DNA of 64,000 nt, from positions 73,003,001 to 73,067,000 of the forward strand of contig NC_134109.1 in assembly GCF_040939455.1 (NCBI RefSeq), read 5' to 3'. Below, one piece after another: positions 50,966 to 62,399 of this stretch (position 1 is the first letter of the stretch; each line of letters begins with the position of its first letter). This DNA comes from Microcebus murinus (taxonomy: Eukaryota > Chordata > Mammalia > Primates > Cheirogaleidae). The notes beneath the pieces were generated by a model. The model did no database searches and was not told where the DNA came from. It was given only the letters and a program-made list of their open reading frames with translations. Made by a program: the position numbers and the translations under genes.

Positions 50966-51254
50966 AGGCTGGGGGCAACAGCTCATGCCTGTAATCCCAG
51001 CACTTTGGGAGGCTGACGTGGGAGGATCACTTGAGGCCAGGCATTTGAGACAGCTTGGGCAATATAGCAAGACCCCGTCTCTACAAAAAATTAGCCTGGT
51101 ATGGTGGCATGTGCCGATAGTCCCAGCTACTCAGCAGGTTGAGCCAGGGGGATTGTTTGAGTGCAGGAGTTTGAGGTTGCAGTGAGCTATGAGTATGCCA
51201 CTACACTCTAGCCTGAGTGACAAAGTGAGACCCTGTCTCAAAAAAAAAAAAAAA
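50966..51254 (+). mobile_element. Older Alu in old L1
   Basis: Dimeric Alu with the simple linker CTACAAAAAATTAGCCTGGT, without the lemur segment, so it is an older type. Confidence 0.92.
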
Positions 51255-54200
51255 TCTTTTGTTCAGATCAGTCTCCTGAAGCATTTCCCCTGTGTTTTTC
51301 CCTAGTTGTTATACCATTTGGGGTTTTACATTTAGGTCTTTGATCCTCTTGAGTTGATTCTTGTATATGGTGAGAAGTAGGAATCTAGTTTTATTTTTCT
51401 GCGTACGGATATCCAGTTTTTGCAGCACCACTTATTGAAAAGACTATCCTTTCCCCACTGAATATTCTTGACACCTTTGTCAAAAATCAGTTGACTGTAA
51501 ATACATAGATTTATTTCTGGTTTCTCTATTTCATTCCATTGGTCTACGTAGTTGCTTTTATGCCAACGCCATGCTGTTTTAGTTACTGTAGCTTCGTAGC
51601 ATATATTGAAGCCAGGTTGTGTGATGTTTACAGCTTTGTTCTCTTTTGCTCAGGATTGCTTTGGCTCTTTAGCGTATGGTTCCATATAAACTTCTGGCTC
51701 CATACAAATTTTAGGATTTTTTTTTCTATATATGTGAAGAATGTCATTGGTATTTTGATAGATTGCATTGAATCTGTAGATTGTTTTTGGTAATGGGAGA
51801 ATGCTTTTGGTAGTGTGGTAATTGTCACAATACTAATCTGTCCAATCTGTGAACGTGGAATGTCTTTCCATTTTTGTGTCTTCTTCCACTTTTTAATAAG
51901 TGTTTTATAATTTTCCTTGTAGAGATCTTTCAACTCCTAGGTTAAATTTATTCCTGGTGGGATTTTTTGTTTGTTTGTTTTGTTTGTTTAGCTATTAAAA
52001 GTGGGATTAATTTCCAATTTCTTTTTTAGCTAGTTCATTGTTGGTGTAAAAAATGCTACTGATTTTCATATGTTGATTTTGTATCCTGCAACTGTACTAA
52101 ATTCATTTATTAGTTCCAAGAGTATTTTTGTGGACCTTTTAGGGTATTCTCTATATAAGATTGTGCAAACAGGAACAACTTGATTCTTCCTTTCCAGTGT
52201 GGATGGCTTTTATTTCTTTCTCTTGACTAATTGCTCTTTCAAGGACTTACAATACTATGTTGGATAAGAGTTGTAAGAGTGGTCTTCTTTGTCTTGTTCA
52301 GGTTCTTAAAGAAAAATTTGGTAAGCTTTTCCTCATTCAGTATAATTTTAGCTGTGGGTTTGTTAATATATGCCCTTTATTATGTTGACATATGCTCCTT
52401 CTATAACTAGTTTGTTGGAAGTTTTTACCATGGAGGAATGTTGAATTTTATCAAATCCTTCTTCTGTGTCTATTGATGATCCTATGGCTTTTGTTCTTCA
52501 TTCTACTAATGTGACGAATCAGGTTTATTGATTTGCATATGTTGGATCATACTTGCCTCCCTGGGATAAATCCCACTTGATCATGCTGATCTTTTTAATA
52601 AGCTGCTGGACTTAGTTTGCTAGTACTTTGTTGAGGATTTTTTCATATAGGTTTGTCAGGGATACTAGCCTGTGGTGGTTGTGTTCTTCTCTGGTTTTGG
52701 TAACAGGGTGATGTTGGCCTTATAGAATGAATTTGAAAGAATTCCCTTGTCTTCAATATTCTGTGAGATTTTAAGAATTGGTGTTAGTTCTTTAAATGTT
52801 TGGTAGAATTCAGCAGGGAAGCCAGTAGGTCTTGGGCTTTTCTTTGATGGAGGACTTTTTATTACTACTGGTAATTCAATCCCGTTACTCAGAATTGGTC
52901 TGTTCGGGATTCCTATTTCTTCTTGGTTCATTCTTGGTAAGTTGTGCATGTCTAGAATGTATCCATTTCTGCTAGGTTTTCGCCTTTGTTGGTATATAGT
53001 TTTTCATAATAGTCTGTAATGATTTTTTTTGTATTTCTGTGGAATCAGTGGTAATGTCTCCTTTTTCATTTCTAATTTTATTTATTTGGATATTTATCTT
53101 TTTTCTTGGTTAGCCTAGCTAATGATTTGTCAGTTTTGTTCATCTTTTCAAAAAACTAAGCTTTGTTTCTGTGATATTTTATACTTTTTTGTCTCAACTT
53201 TATTTATTTTAGCTCTGATCATTATTATTTCTTTCCTTCTACTAATTTTGGGTTTGGTGAGTTCTTGCTTTCCTAGTTCCTTGAGATGCATTGTTGGGTT
53301 GTTTATTTGAAATCTACTTTCAATGTAGGTATTAATTGCTGTAAACATCCCTCTTGATGCTATTATTGCTGAATCCCATAGGTGTTGGTATGTTATGTTC
53401 ATATTTTCATTTGTTTCCAGAAATTTCCTTTTTAATTTCTTCATTGACTCTTTGGTTGTTCAAGAGTATGTTGTTTAATTTAATTTCTATTTATCTGCAC
53501 AGTTTTGAAAGTTCCTCCCATTACTGATTTCTAGTTTTCTTCCAATGTGGTCAGAAAAGATATTTGATATGGTTTAAATTCTTTTAAATTTTGTTGAGAC
53601 TTGTTTTGTGGCCTAATATGTGGTCTACCTTTCAGAATGTGTCCCATGTGCTGATGAGAAGAATGGGTTCTATAGCTGTTGCATGAAATACTCTATAAAT
53701 ATCCATTAGGTAAAATTGGTCTAAAGTGTACCTTAAATCCAATGTTACTTTGTTGATTTTCTGTCTTGATGATCTGTCCAATGCTGAGAGTAGAGTTTTA
53801 AGGTCTCCAATTATTATTGTGTTAGAGTCTGTCTCTCTCTTTAGATCAAATAATATCTGCTTTATATATCTGAGTGCTCCAGTATTGAGTGCATATATAT
53901 TTACAATTGTTATATCCACTGGCTACATTGATCCCTTTGTAATTATATAATGACCTTCTTTGTTTCTTTTTTACAGTTTTTGACTTAAAGTCTGTTTTAT
54001 CTGATACAACTATAGCTACTGCTGTTCACTTTTGGTTTCCATTGCATGGAATATCTTTTCTATCACTGAATTTTCAGTCTATATATTTCTTTACAGCTAT
54101 TTGGGTTTCTTATAGGCAGCATATATAGTTGGGTCTTGTTTCTTTTTATCTGTTCAACTAGTCTATATTTTTTAAGTGGGGAATTTAATCCACTTTTATA

Positions 54201-54374
54201 TTCAAGGTTATTACTGAAAAGTGAGGACTTTTTGTTTTCTTGTTGTTTTGTATATCCTTTGATTTTTTTCCTTCCTCTTTTATTGTTTATCATTAGGATT
54301 TGATTATTTTCTGTAGTGATACGGTGTGATTCTTTTTTCTTTCTTCTTCATATATGTGCTTTACTAGTAGGTTG

Positions 54375-54704
<330 letters not shown>

Positions 54705-54707
54705 GTT

Positions 54708-54878
54708 TTGTTTTTTTTTGTTTGGTTGACTGGCCAAATTTCTTTCTACTTTTTTTTTTAAGTAGAGACAGGGTCTCACTCTTGCTCAGGCTAGTCTCAA
54801 ATTCCTGAGCTCAAGCAATCCTCCTGCCTTGACCTCCCATAGTGCTAGGATTACAGGCATGAGCCACCATGCCTGGCC
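54708..54878 (-). mobile_element. Partial Alu
   Basis: The linker and the arm nearest the 5' end only (GTAGAGACAGGGTCTCACTC to GAGCCACCATGCCTGGCC), directly after the previous Alu, more diverged. Confidence 0.88.
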
Positions 54879-57850
54879 ACCAATAAGGTTTATACTTTGC
54901 ATGTCTTCATACTGATAATTGTCATCTTTTCACTTCAAGATGCAGGATGCTCTGCAGCATTTCTTGCAAGGTTGCTTTAGTGGTGACAAATTCCCTGTTT
55001 TTGCTTGTCTGAGAAAGACTTTATTTCTCCCTTAATTCTGTTGGATAGTTTTGCTGGGTGTGGTATTCTTGGTTAGCAATTGTTTTTCTTTCAGCATTTG
55101 AATATATTATCCCATTCTCTCCTGAACTGTAAGGTTTCTGCTGACAAATCTGCTGTTACTCTGTTGGGAATTTCCTTTTACATGATTTGATGCATTATAT
55201 GTTATTTGTTGCATTTATCTTTCTATTTTTACTATTCTCTCTTTGTCTTTGACTTTTGAAATTTTGACTATAATGTTCATTAGAAGGGAACTTTTTGGTT
55301 GAATCCATTTGGAGACCTTTGATCTTTCTTGATCTGGATGCCCATATCTCTCCTCAAAACTACTTAGGAAGTTTTCAGTTATTATTTCATTAAATAGGTC
55401 TTCTATGCCTTTATCCATCTCTTTTTTCAGAAATTCTCATAATATGAATATTTGCTCATTTAATAGTGTCTCACATGTCTTGTAGAGTTTCTTTACTCTT
55501 TTTCACTCTTATTCCTTTTTTTTTCTCTCACTAGCTAATTTCAAATGACCTATCTTCGAGTTCAGAGATTCATTTTTCTGCTTGATAAGTCAAGCTCTCT
55601 TTGTATTTCATGTATTTAATTCTTCAGCTGCAGGATTTCTGTTTAGTTCTTTTTTATGATTTCTATCTCCTTGTTTAATTTCTCATTCCTGATTGTGTTG
55701 AACTATCTATCTGTATTTTCTTGTGTCTTGTTGAGTTTCTTTACGATTATTATTTTGAACTCTTTCTTCTGCAACTGAATGAGTTCCTTTTCATTGTGGT
55801 CTATTACTAGACAGTTATATTCCTTTAGTGGTGTCATATTTCCTTGCTCTTTCCTGTTTCTTGTTTCCCTGCATTGATGTCTGTGCCTGATGGAACAATC
55901 ACTTATTCCAAACTTTCTAGAGTGATTTTCATAAAAAATATTTCACCTGCATTTGGATCTTAATATGTTTTTGGAAGGGTGTGGTGACTCTGTTTCCAGA
56001 TAGATGCAGTGGTATAGTCTCCATGCAGCTTCTTTAGCTGCATTCAATGTCAGAGATAACTGTGGGCACCTCAGTAGCCTAGACTGTAGAATTTTGTTGT
56101 AGATTGTTTATGTCCTTGGTGACAAGGGCTTTCGGTGTCCTCCTATTCACATTTTCCCCACAATGGGGAGACTTAGCCAAGGAGATTTATCTTGGTATCA
56201 GGTATGATATGGCCTACAGGAAACAGCAGCAGTGTTGGGTTCCAGGTGCAGGTGTTCAGAGAGGCTGTCAGGCCAGGGTCCTAAGGTCAGGATCTCATTA
56301 ACCTATTATAGCATCAGGATCTTGAGGTGCAGGCTTTCTCTCTGTGACAGGGTTGGATGTAGTATGCCCACAGAGTGAGGATCTATAACTCTGAGGTACC
56401 ACCTAGCAGCTTGGGCCCAGGGGGCAATGCTGTAGCTGCGATTCTACCCCAGTGAGGTAGAGCACAGCACTGGCCTGACTCTGGAGAAGAAGAGGTGCTT
56501 TGGAGTTTGAGGTCTGGGAAATAGTACATGGCCACAACTCAGGAACCTGAGCTAATAGGCTCAGTGGCAACTCAGGTCAGTGGGCATGAGACACCATGTA
56601 ATGATAACTCTAGACCCTGGGATTGTGGCATTCAGCAGAATCCCAGACTTTATGAGGCCAGGTGCAGCAGCAGCAAGTTCCCCAGAATGGCTAAGCACAG
56701 CATTGTTTGGGACCTAGGGAATAGGGAGAAGCATAGCAATGACCCCACTCTCCAGGGAAAGAAGTATCTCAGCAGCTCAGATTCTAGGGTGCTAGCCCAG
56801 CTCCAGGGAAGCAAGGTCCTAGAGCTGTTTGGCCTGTAGGATGGAGTGTCCCAGCTCAGCCACTGCTCTGTGTCCCTGAGACCCAGGGTACTACATCAGC
56901 GCAGCCCTGGGCTGCAATAGCTGCTCAGGTCAGCCAAGGCACTTTATTCCCCGCGGGCAGTACACTGCTTCAGCTCAGGCCCATCAGGCAGGACTGTTCT
57001 GGGCAGCCAGGCACCATTTCCCTGGGATGCAGGGCTCTGCCAAGGAAATGCTTCCTCAGGAGGCCTGCACAGTCTCATCTTAGGCCACTAAAGGCAAAGT
57101 GCAGCCGTGGCTGAGAGAGGTAGATGGAAAGATTCTGTCAAAGCCGTTTTCTCAGGAAAGCACCCGTAGCTTTAGCTACAGCCTGAGGGAGGAAGGAGAA
57201 GGGTAGGTGGAGCCACTCCACCACTGCTTGGCCCACAGGGAAGGGCATAACAGCTGCTCCCAGCTCAACTTGGGGATGTCAGCTACTGGGCAGTAGTTTG
57301 GGGTAGTTTAGCCTCAGGGATGGTAGGGTACCATGGCTACTCACTCCCAGGGAAAGACACACTCTGACAGTAGTTCTAGTTCCAAGATTGCATAGCATAG
57401 AAGCCACGCAAGCCACAGGGGTGAGGCACAGTGCCAGCTCCTTCTCTTGGGGGAGCACGGCTGTGTGGACTCCAGGCAGCTCCCTCAGCTGGTCTCAGTG
57501 CCCCTGAGGGCCGCAAGGGACCCCAGTGGTGAAGACTATAGGTGTCCAAGGTGTTGATGGGGGCTCCTGGGATCCTCTTGCCTACCTTTTCACCATAGGA
57601 AGAAGTTTCCCCTGGTTCTCAGCTTATCCCAGCTGGGAGATGGGGTGGTGGAATGCCAATGTTTCCTTCCATTCTGTGCGTCTGTCCTGAGTTTCTGTGC
57701 TCATCAAGGTTTCAGTTACTCCTTTGATGTACTCCAATGCTCCCCTTTAGTTACTTTTATTAAAATGTAGTTATTTATTTATTGTTTTGGCTCTTTTTGT
57801 GGAAGACATGAGTACTATGGGCTTCTAGTCAGCCATCCTGCAATGTCATT

Positions 57851-58375
57851 CTCTAAGAGGGAACTTCTGTATATAGGAAGTCTTTTCTTGCAGTTGACAC
57901 TCAAGCTGAAACCTGAATGATAAGAGGGAGCCAGCCTTACATATACTTGGGCAAAGCACTCTGCAGGTGGAGGGAAGGGCCAATGGTCACAGGAGGCCAC
58001 AAGCTTGGTATATTCAAGAAACAGAAAATCCAATGGCTCAGAGCATCAAGCAGGAAAGAGAGTGGCATGAAAAAACAATCAGTGAGGTTGGCAGGGTCAG
58101 ATCTAGTCAGGCTTCGCTGACCCTGGTTAGGCAATGAGGTGGAGTAGGCGGCTAACCTCCCCAAATATGCTGTGGTATCAACCTGCCCTTAGCCTCAAGA
58201 GCTTTGATTCTGTCCTTCCCAGAGCATGCAGTGACCTCAGAAGACTGGTCAGCATGGGCTCCAGCCCCATCCATAACATTCACAAGTCCATGAATCCCCT
58301 CTGCTCAAACACCTTCATTGAGTCTACCTACCTTACAATACCCTTTAGTTTCTTGCAATAATTTTTTGCTTCAGA
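57851..58375. other. Probable old interspersed repeat, class unknown
   Basis: GGGAGCCAGCCTTACATATAC, the GGAGGCCACAAGCTTGGTAT segment and GTTGGCAGGGTCAGATCTAG have the wording of a common ancient mammalian repeat, but I cannot name it. Short ORFs on both strands have no motif. Confidence 0.35.
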
Positions 58376-58379
58376 CACT

Positions 58380-58500
58380 TGTTGTCCCTTCCTACAATTG
58401 GATTATATACTTCTAACATCATTTTCTACAGTTCCTAGCACAGGAATTAGAACATAGTGAGTATTCAGTATATTTTTGTGATCAACTGGATTTCTATTTA
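58380..58500 (+). repeat. Probable L2 3' end
   Basis: CACTTGTTGTCCCTTCC, the GTTCCTAGCACAGGAATTAG segment and AGTGAGTATTCAGTATATTT follow the L2 3' end order. Confidence 0.6.
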
Positions 58501-58654
58501 TATAATTTTTGTAAGTTAATCAGCATGGTAACTTCTTCTAGCACATCAAAAAACACCATAGATAAGCAAAACAAGCTTCATAGAACTGTGTCATAGCATA
58601 AAAGAAGGCAGTTTGAATATATGAGAAAGAAAAGGTAGAGAAAGTATAGAAAGT

Positions 58655-58985
58655 TGACCAGGCTTGTAATCTTAGCCTGTAATCCTCGGGCCTATAATCC
58701 TAGCACTTTGGGAGGCCAAAGTGGGAGGATTGCTTGAGGTTAGGAGTTTGAGACCAGCCTAAGCAAGATCAAGACCCCATCTATACAAAAATAGAAAAAA
58801 CAGCAGCAGTGTTGGGTTCCAGATGCAGGTGTTCAGAGAGGCCTGGGTAGCAGGCACTTGTATTCCTACCCACTTGGGAGGCTAAGGCAGGAAGATTGAT
58901 CAAGCCCAGGAATTTCAGGTTGCAATGAGCTATGATGCACTCTAGCCTGGGAGACAGAGATCCTGTCTAAAAAAATAAATAAAGG
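58655..58985 (+). mobile_element. Chimeric Alu with an L1-derived patch
   Basis: Dimeric Alu (GCACTTTGGGAGGCCAAAGT to GCACTCTAGCCTGGGAGACA). The stretch just after the linker is replaced by 58798-58842, which matches 56221-56265 in the L1 5' UTR at 44 of 45 positions. Similar AGAAAG/ATAGAA words flank it. Confidence 0.85.
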
Positions 58986-59159
58986 AAGGAAGAAAAAGAA
59001 AGAATAGAAGGTAAACTGAATTGTGGAATTTTGAAGTTTCTATATTTAAGGAATTATATCATTTTAAATAACTGAAGAATATGTACTCTACTCCTATTAG
59101 GAAAAAAACAAGTTCTTGATCAAAGACTAATGAACAGAGTTAGAAAGAAAATAAATAAT

Positions 59160-59230
59160 TTGTAGACGACTTTGTAGATAAAATTTGTAGATCTACAAAT
59201 TGTTTTTATCTACAAATTTGTAGATAAAAG
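59160..59230. repeat. Local hairpin and direct-repeat cluster
   Basis: A perfect 18-bp palindrome, ATTTGTAGATCTACAAAT, at 59183-59200 is extended by TTTGTAGATAAA (59171-59182) and its complement TTTATCTACAAA (59205-59216). TTTGTAGATAAAA recurs directly at 59217. Confidence 0.85.
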
Positions 59231-60325
59231 ATCATCAAAACTGAGAAGTGGTTTTAATGTTTTATTGCATTTTATTGAATAGGAACTTATATAACACCAT
59301 AGACCAAGAATTATTTAAAGCATTTTTTATAAATATTAGTTTGGTTACTCCTTAAAACCTTATAAGGAAGATATCTTTAGTTGTAAGAAACTGCCATTTT
59401 TTTAAGTCAAAAACAGTCAAATATTGGTAATTTCAGATAGTTCATCCCAGCTCCTTTTTATAGATGATGGAATTTAGGCATAAGGAGGTTAATTTGAGTG
59501 AATAAAAAGCAAAGCTGAGATTTCAAACCAGGCAGTCTGGTTCCAGACTCTGTGCTTGTAACAATGTCACTGAAAAAGAAAGAATTTACCTATCTCTGAG
59601 GAATGATTGCTAATTTCAATGTAAGTAGGACAAGCACAAGCTGGGAAAGAATTATTAAATAGGTCATTGTCTGTGCCCCTTACTGGGCTTCCATTGTTCA
59701 AATCCCCTGACAGTGCAGGAACACAGCTTTTGAAAGAAATTGAGTAATTATAAAGCTTAATTCATAGTTACCATATGCATTAGCTGAAATGCTTAAGAAG
59801 CCTTAACCCAGTGATCCAATTTCAGGCTAATGTTGTGATAAAATATAAATTTTTTTTAATTTCAAAATAACTTTAGCTCTTTAGTTTGTTTGCTGAAGGG
59901 CAATATATATTGAAGGGTAATTTATAGATAATAATATTTCTTTAAAAACCTTTCATCTGTTTTCTTTCATGTTTTCTTCACATGTCTGTTTCCACACATG
60001 TGAAAACCCCAGGAAAAACAAAAGCTAGCCCTAACAATTGCAAATTTTCTTATGTTTCCAAAGCACTTTTATTTAGACTCTGCATCACAAAACCCCAAAA
60101 TTCAATCTGACAAGGGAGGATCATCCTCAAAATGCAAAGCAGGATATAATAGGCCAGTCCAGAATTCTCTTTCCTCCTTGATATGGTCAAAAAATACATT
60201 AAGAGAATCTTTCACATTGGTAATTAAACTAGCAAGCAAAGCATCTATGATGTTATGTTTCTTTGGATTTGTGTCTGTAACATAGGCCAGGAATTTTTGA
60301 GATGCTTGCCTTTCTTGATATCAAA
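59231..60325. other. Unassigned DNA downstream of the last OR
   Basis: Apart from the MIR, nothing is recognised. It should hold the 3' UTR of the minus-strand gene at 60331-61269. Confidence 0.4.
59445..59570 (+). repeat. MIR
   Basis: TTTTTATAGATGATGGAATTTAGG, the GCAAAGCTGAGATTTCAAAC segment and CAGGCAGTCTGGTTCCAGA are the MIR core and 3' end. Confidence 0.85.
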
Positions 60326-60330
60326 ATCAC

Positions 60331-61269
60331 TTAAAACAGCTTCCAGATACTCAATATCTGGCTGAATATTCTCCTCATCGCCACCTTCATCTCTTTATTC
60401 CTGAAAGTATAGATGGCAGGGTTCAGAAATGGAGTAATTATTACATCAAAAATGGCAAGGAATTTATCCACAGGCACTGTGAGAAATGGCCATGAATACA
60501 CAAAGATGCATGGACCAAAATATAAGACCACCACTGTCATGTGCGCTGACAGTGTAGAGAGGGCTTTGGACAAGCCACCTGAAGAATGTTGCCAAACGGT
60601 GACCAGGATGAAGATATAGGAGATAATCAAAATTAAAAAAGTTCCCAGAGAGATGAAACCACTGTTGGCAGTGACTGTGAGCTCCAATCTGTAGATGACC
60701 GTACAGGCAAGCCTAATGAATCGAGGAAGATCACAGTAAAAGCTATCCACTTCATTGGGGCCACAGAATGGTAGGTTTACAACAAATACAAGTTGGATCA
60801 ATGAATGGGTGATTCCAATGGTCCAGGCAGCCACCAAGAGGAAAGTACAAGTTCTGAAGTTCATGATGGTCAGGTAGTGGAGAGGCCTACATATAGCAAC
60901 ATATCGGTCAAGGGCCATGACAATAAGCAAGACCATCTCAGTTCCTCCAATAACATGAATGAAGAACATCTGAGTAATGCAGCCTTGGAAAGAGATTACT
61001 TTTCTCTCTTTGAAAAGATCATAAATCATCTTGGGAACTGTAATGGAGGAAACCCACATGTCAATAAAGGAGAGATTGGCCAGCAGGAAATACATGGGGG
61101 AGTGCAAATGGGAGTCAGAGATCACGGTGAGCACAATGAAGAGGTTTCCTAAAATACCTGCTACATAGAACATGGAGAAAATTAGAAAGAGGACAAGTTG
61201 CATCTCCAAAGAACTGGTAAATCCCACCAACACAATCTCATGCACCACCGAATAATTTCCTCCCCCCAT
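60331..61269 (-). CDS. Olfactory receptor, OR4F-like (intact)
   Basis: Intact odorant receptor on the minus strand. Starting at the ATG at 61269 gives 312 aa ([16 protein letters not shown]...), equal to its paralogues. In-frame ATGs at 61281 and 61293 would lengthen it by four or eight residues, and both lie inside the exon predicted from the acceptor at 61300-61302, so the true start is open. It keeps N5-[12 protein letters not shown], the loop cysteines, KALSTLSAH and [13 protein letters not shown]. The N-terminal SVVHEIVL departs from the SVVSEF of its relatives, and PxIY has Ala where the others have Val or Ile. It shares the FFG/YFGPCI-V-WPF type TM6 end with the gene at 39278, suggesting the two arose from one minus-strand duplication. 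No inactivating change is seen. Confidence 0.91.
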   Translation of the reverse strand: MGGGNYSVVHEIVLVGFTSSLEMQLVLFLIFSMFYVAGILGNLFIVLTVISDSHLHSPMYFLLANLSFIDMWVSSITVPKMIYDLFKERKVISFQGCITQMFFIHVIGGTEMVLLIVMALDRYVAICRPLHYLTIMNFRTCTFLLVAAWTIGITHSLIQLVFVVNLPFCGPNEVDSFYCDLPRFIRLACTVIYRLELTVTANSGFISLGTFLILIISYIFILVTVWQHSSGGLSKALSTLSAHMTVVVLYFGPCIFVYSWPFLTVPVDKFLAIFDVIITPFLNPAIYTFRNKEMKVAMRRIFSQILSIWKLF

Positions 61270-61299
61270 GGTCTCAGTCATTTTGGGCTCCATATTTGC

Positions 61300-61322
61300 C
61301 TGAAAGAACAGAAGAAATAAGA
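61300..61322 (-). promoter_or_regulatory. Splice acceptor upstream of the minus-strand OR at 60331-61269
   Basis: Read on the minus strand, TTATTTCTTCTGTTCTTTCAG ends at plus-strand position 61300. The exon would begin at 61299, before all three candidate ATGs (61293, 61281, 61269). Confidence 0.5.
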
Positions 61323-61970
61323 AAGTAGAATTACTGGATGTATCAGGGTTCCATTAGACAGACAGAACCACTAGGAAATAATATGATAAGGAAATGTTAC
61401 AGGAAGTTGACTTTAGGTAATCACAGAAGCTGGTTCAGCAATCAATATGTCAATTTATTTTGCTTCTGATGCTGTAGTTGAAGACCACAAGACAAGCAGT
61501 CAGGAAGGGAAGACAGATAGAAAGTTGGGGAAATCAAGAATAAATAGGAACCCACAAGCAAGAGCTACAGTCCACAAGGACAGACTAAAACTGGTGTCAG
61601 TTCTCATTGCCTCTGACCTTGACGGCATAGGTGTACTGCAGAAGCCAGGATCATTTGTCACAGGGATAAACGCACATACCTGGTCTACAAGTCAATGAAC
61701 CTAATGGAGGATCCCAAGGAAGGTGTTGCTTTTGCAATCCCAGGCACTGCTTCACATCAATGAGATAAACTCACAGAGAAACAAGTATGACCTGCAAAGA
61801 TAGCTGCCATTTCACTTCTTCCCTCAAAATCTTGCAAAAGAATCTCTTTTGCAGCTCACCCGAGTTGGAAACATACAGAAAAGGGACTTCTGAGGAATAT
61901 AGCTCAGCCTAACCTAGTTGACACAATAGAAACCACAACAATGGCTATTTAAAATGAATTTCCAAGTAAG
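61323..61970. other. Unassigned DNA upstream of the last OR
   Basis: Presumed intron of the gene at 60331-61269. An 83-codon frame at 61447-61698 has no motif I recognise. Confidence 0.4.
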
Positions 61971-61984
61971 AAAGAAAATGGAAG

Positions 61985-62218
61985 AACGGGTTCCACATGT
62001 ACTCGCCATCAAATTGGTACTGACTGATTAACACTATAGTGCTCAAATGGTGGTGGGGTTCACCAGGAATTCGGGGGTTGGGAGGGTAGACCCACATCTG
62101 AGGGATGTGGTGAGCATTGTGGAGGGGAAGGGCATAACTCTAATCCTTGCTAGGCAAAGATATAAAATGCAACCAAATTGTTTGAACTATCATATTTTCT
62201 TTAAATAAAAAAATATAT
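61985..62218 (+). mobile_element. Lemur L1 3' UTR fragment
   Basis: ACTCGCCATCAAATTGGTACTG through the G-rich 3' UTR to an A-rich tail, matching 6550-6944. AAAGAAAATGGAA (61971 on) and AAAGAAAATGAA (62219 on) are the likely target duplication. Confidence 0.85.
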
Positions 62219-62399
62219 AAAGAAAATGAACAAATTTTAAAATTGAAATATCACCTATTTCCACACAGTCAAACCATGACCACAGTGGCACTTAAATAGA
62301 GTTGGGAAAGGCTCCAAGTCCACTGGTCCTAATCTCACCCTATCTTTCACCAATTTCCGTTTTTATTATTTAATCTGTTTAAAATTTCACTGGAGAGAA

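Noticed and set aside
56104..56839. Short plus-strand frames of 65 and 103 codons
   Set aside because: They are antisense to the 5' UTR of an old L1 and have no motif.
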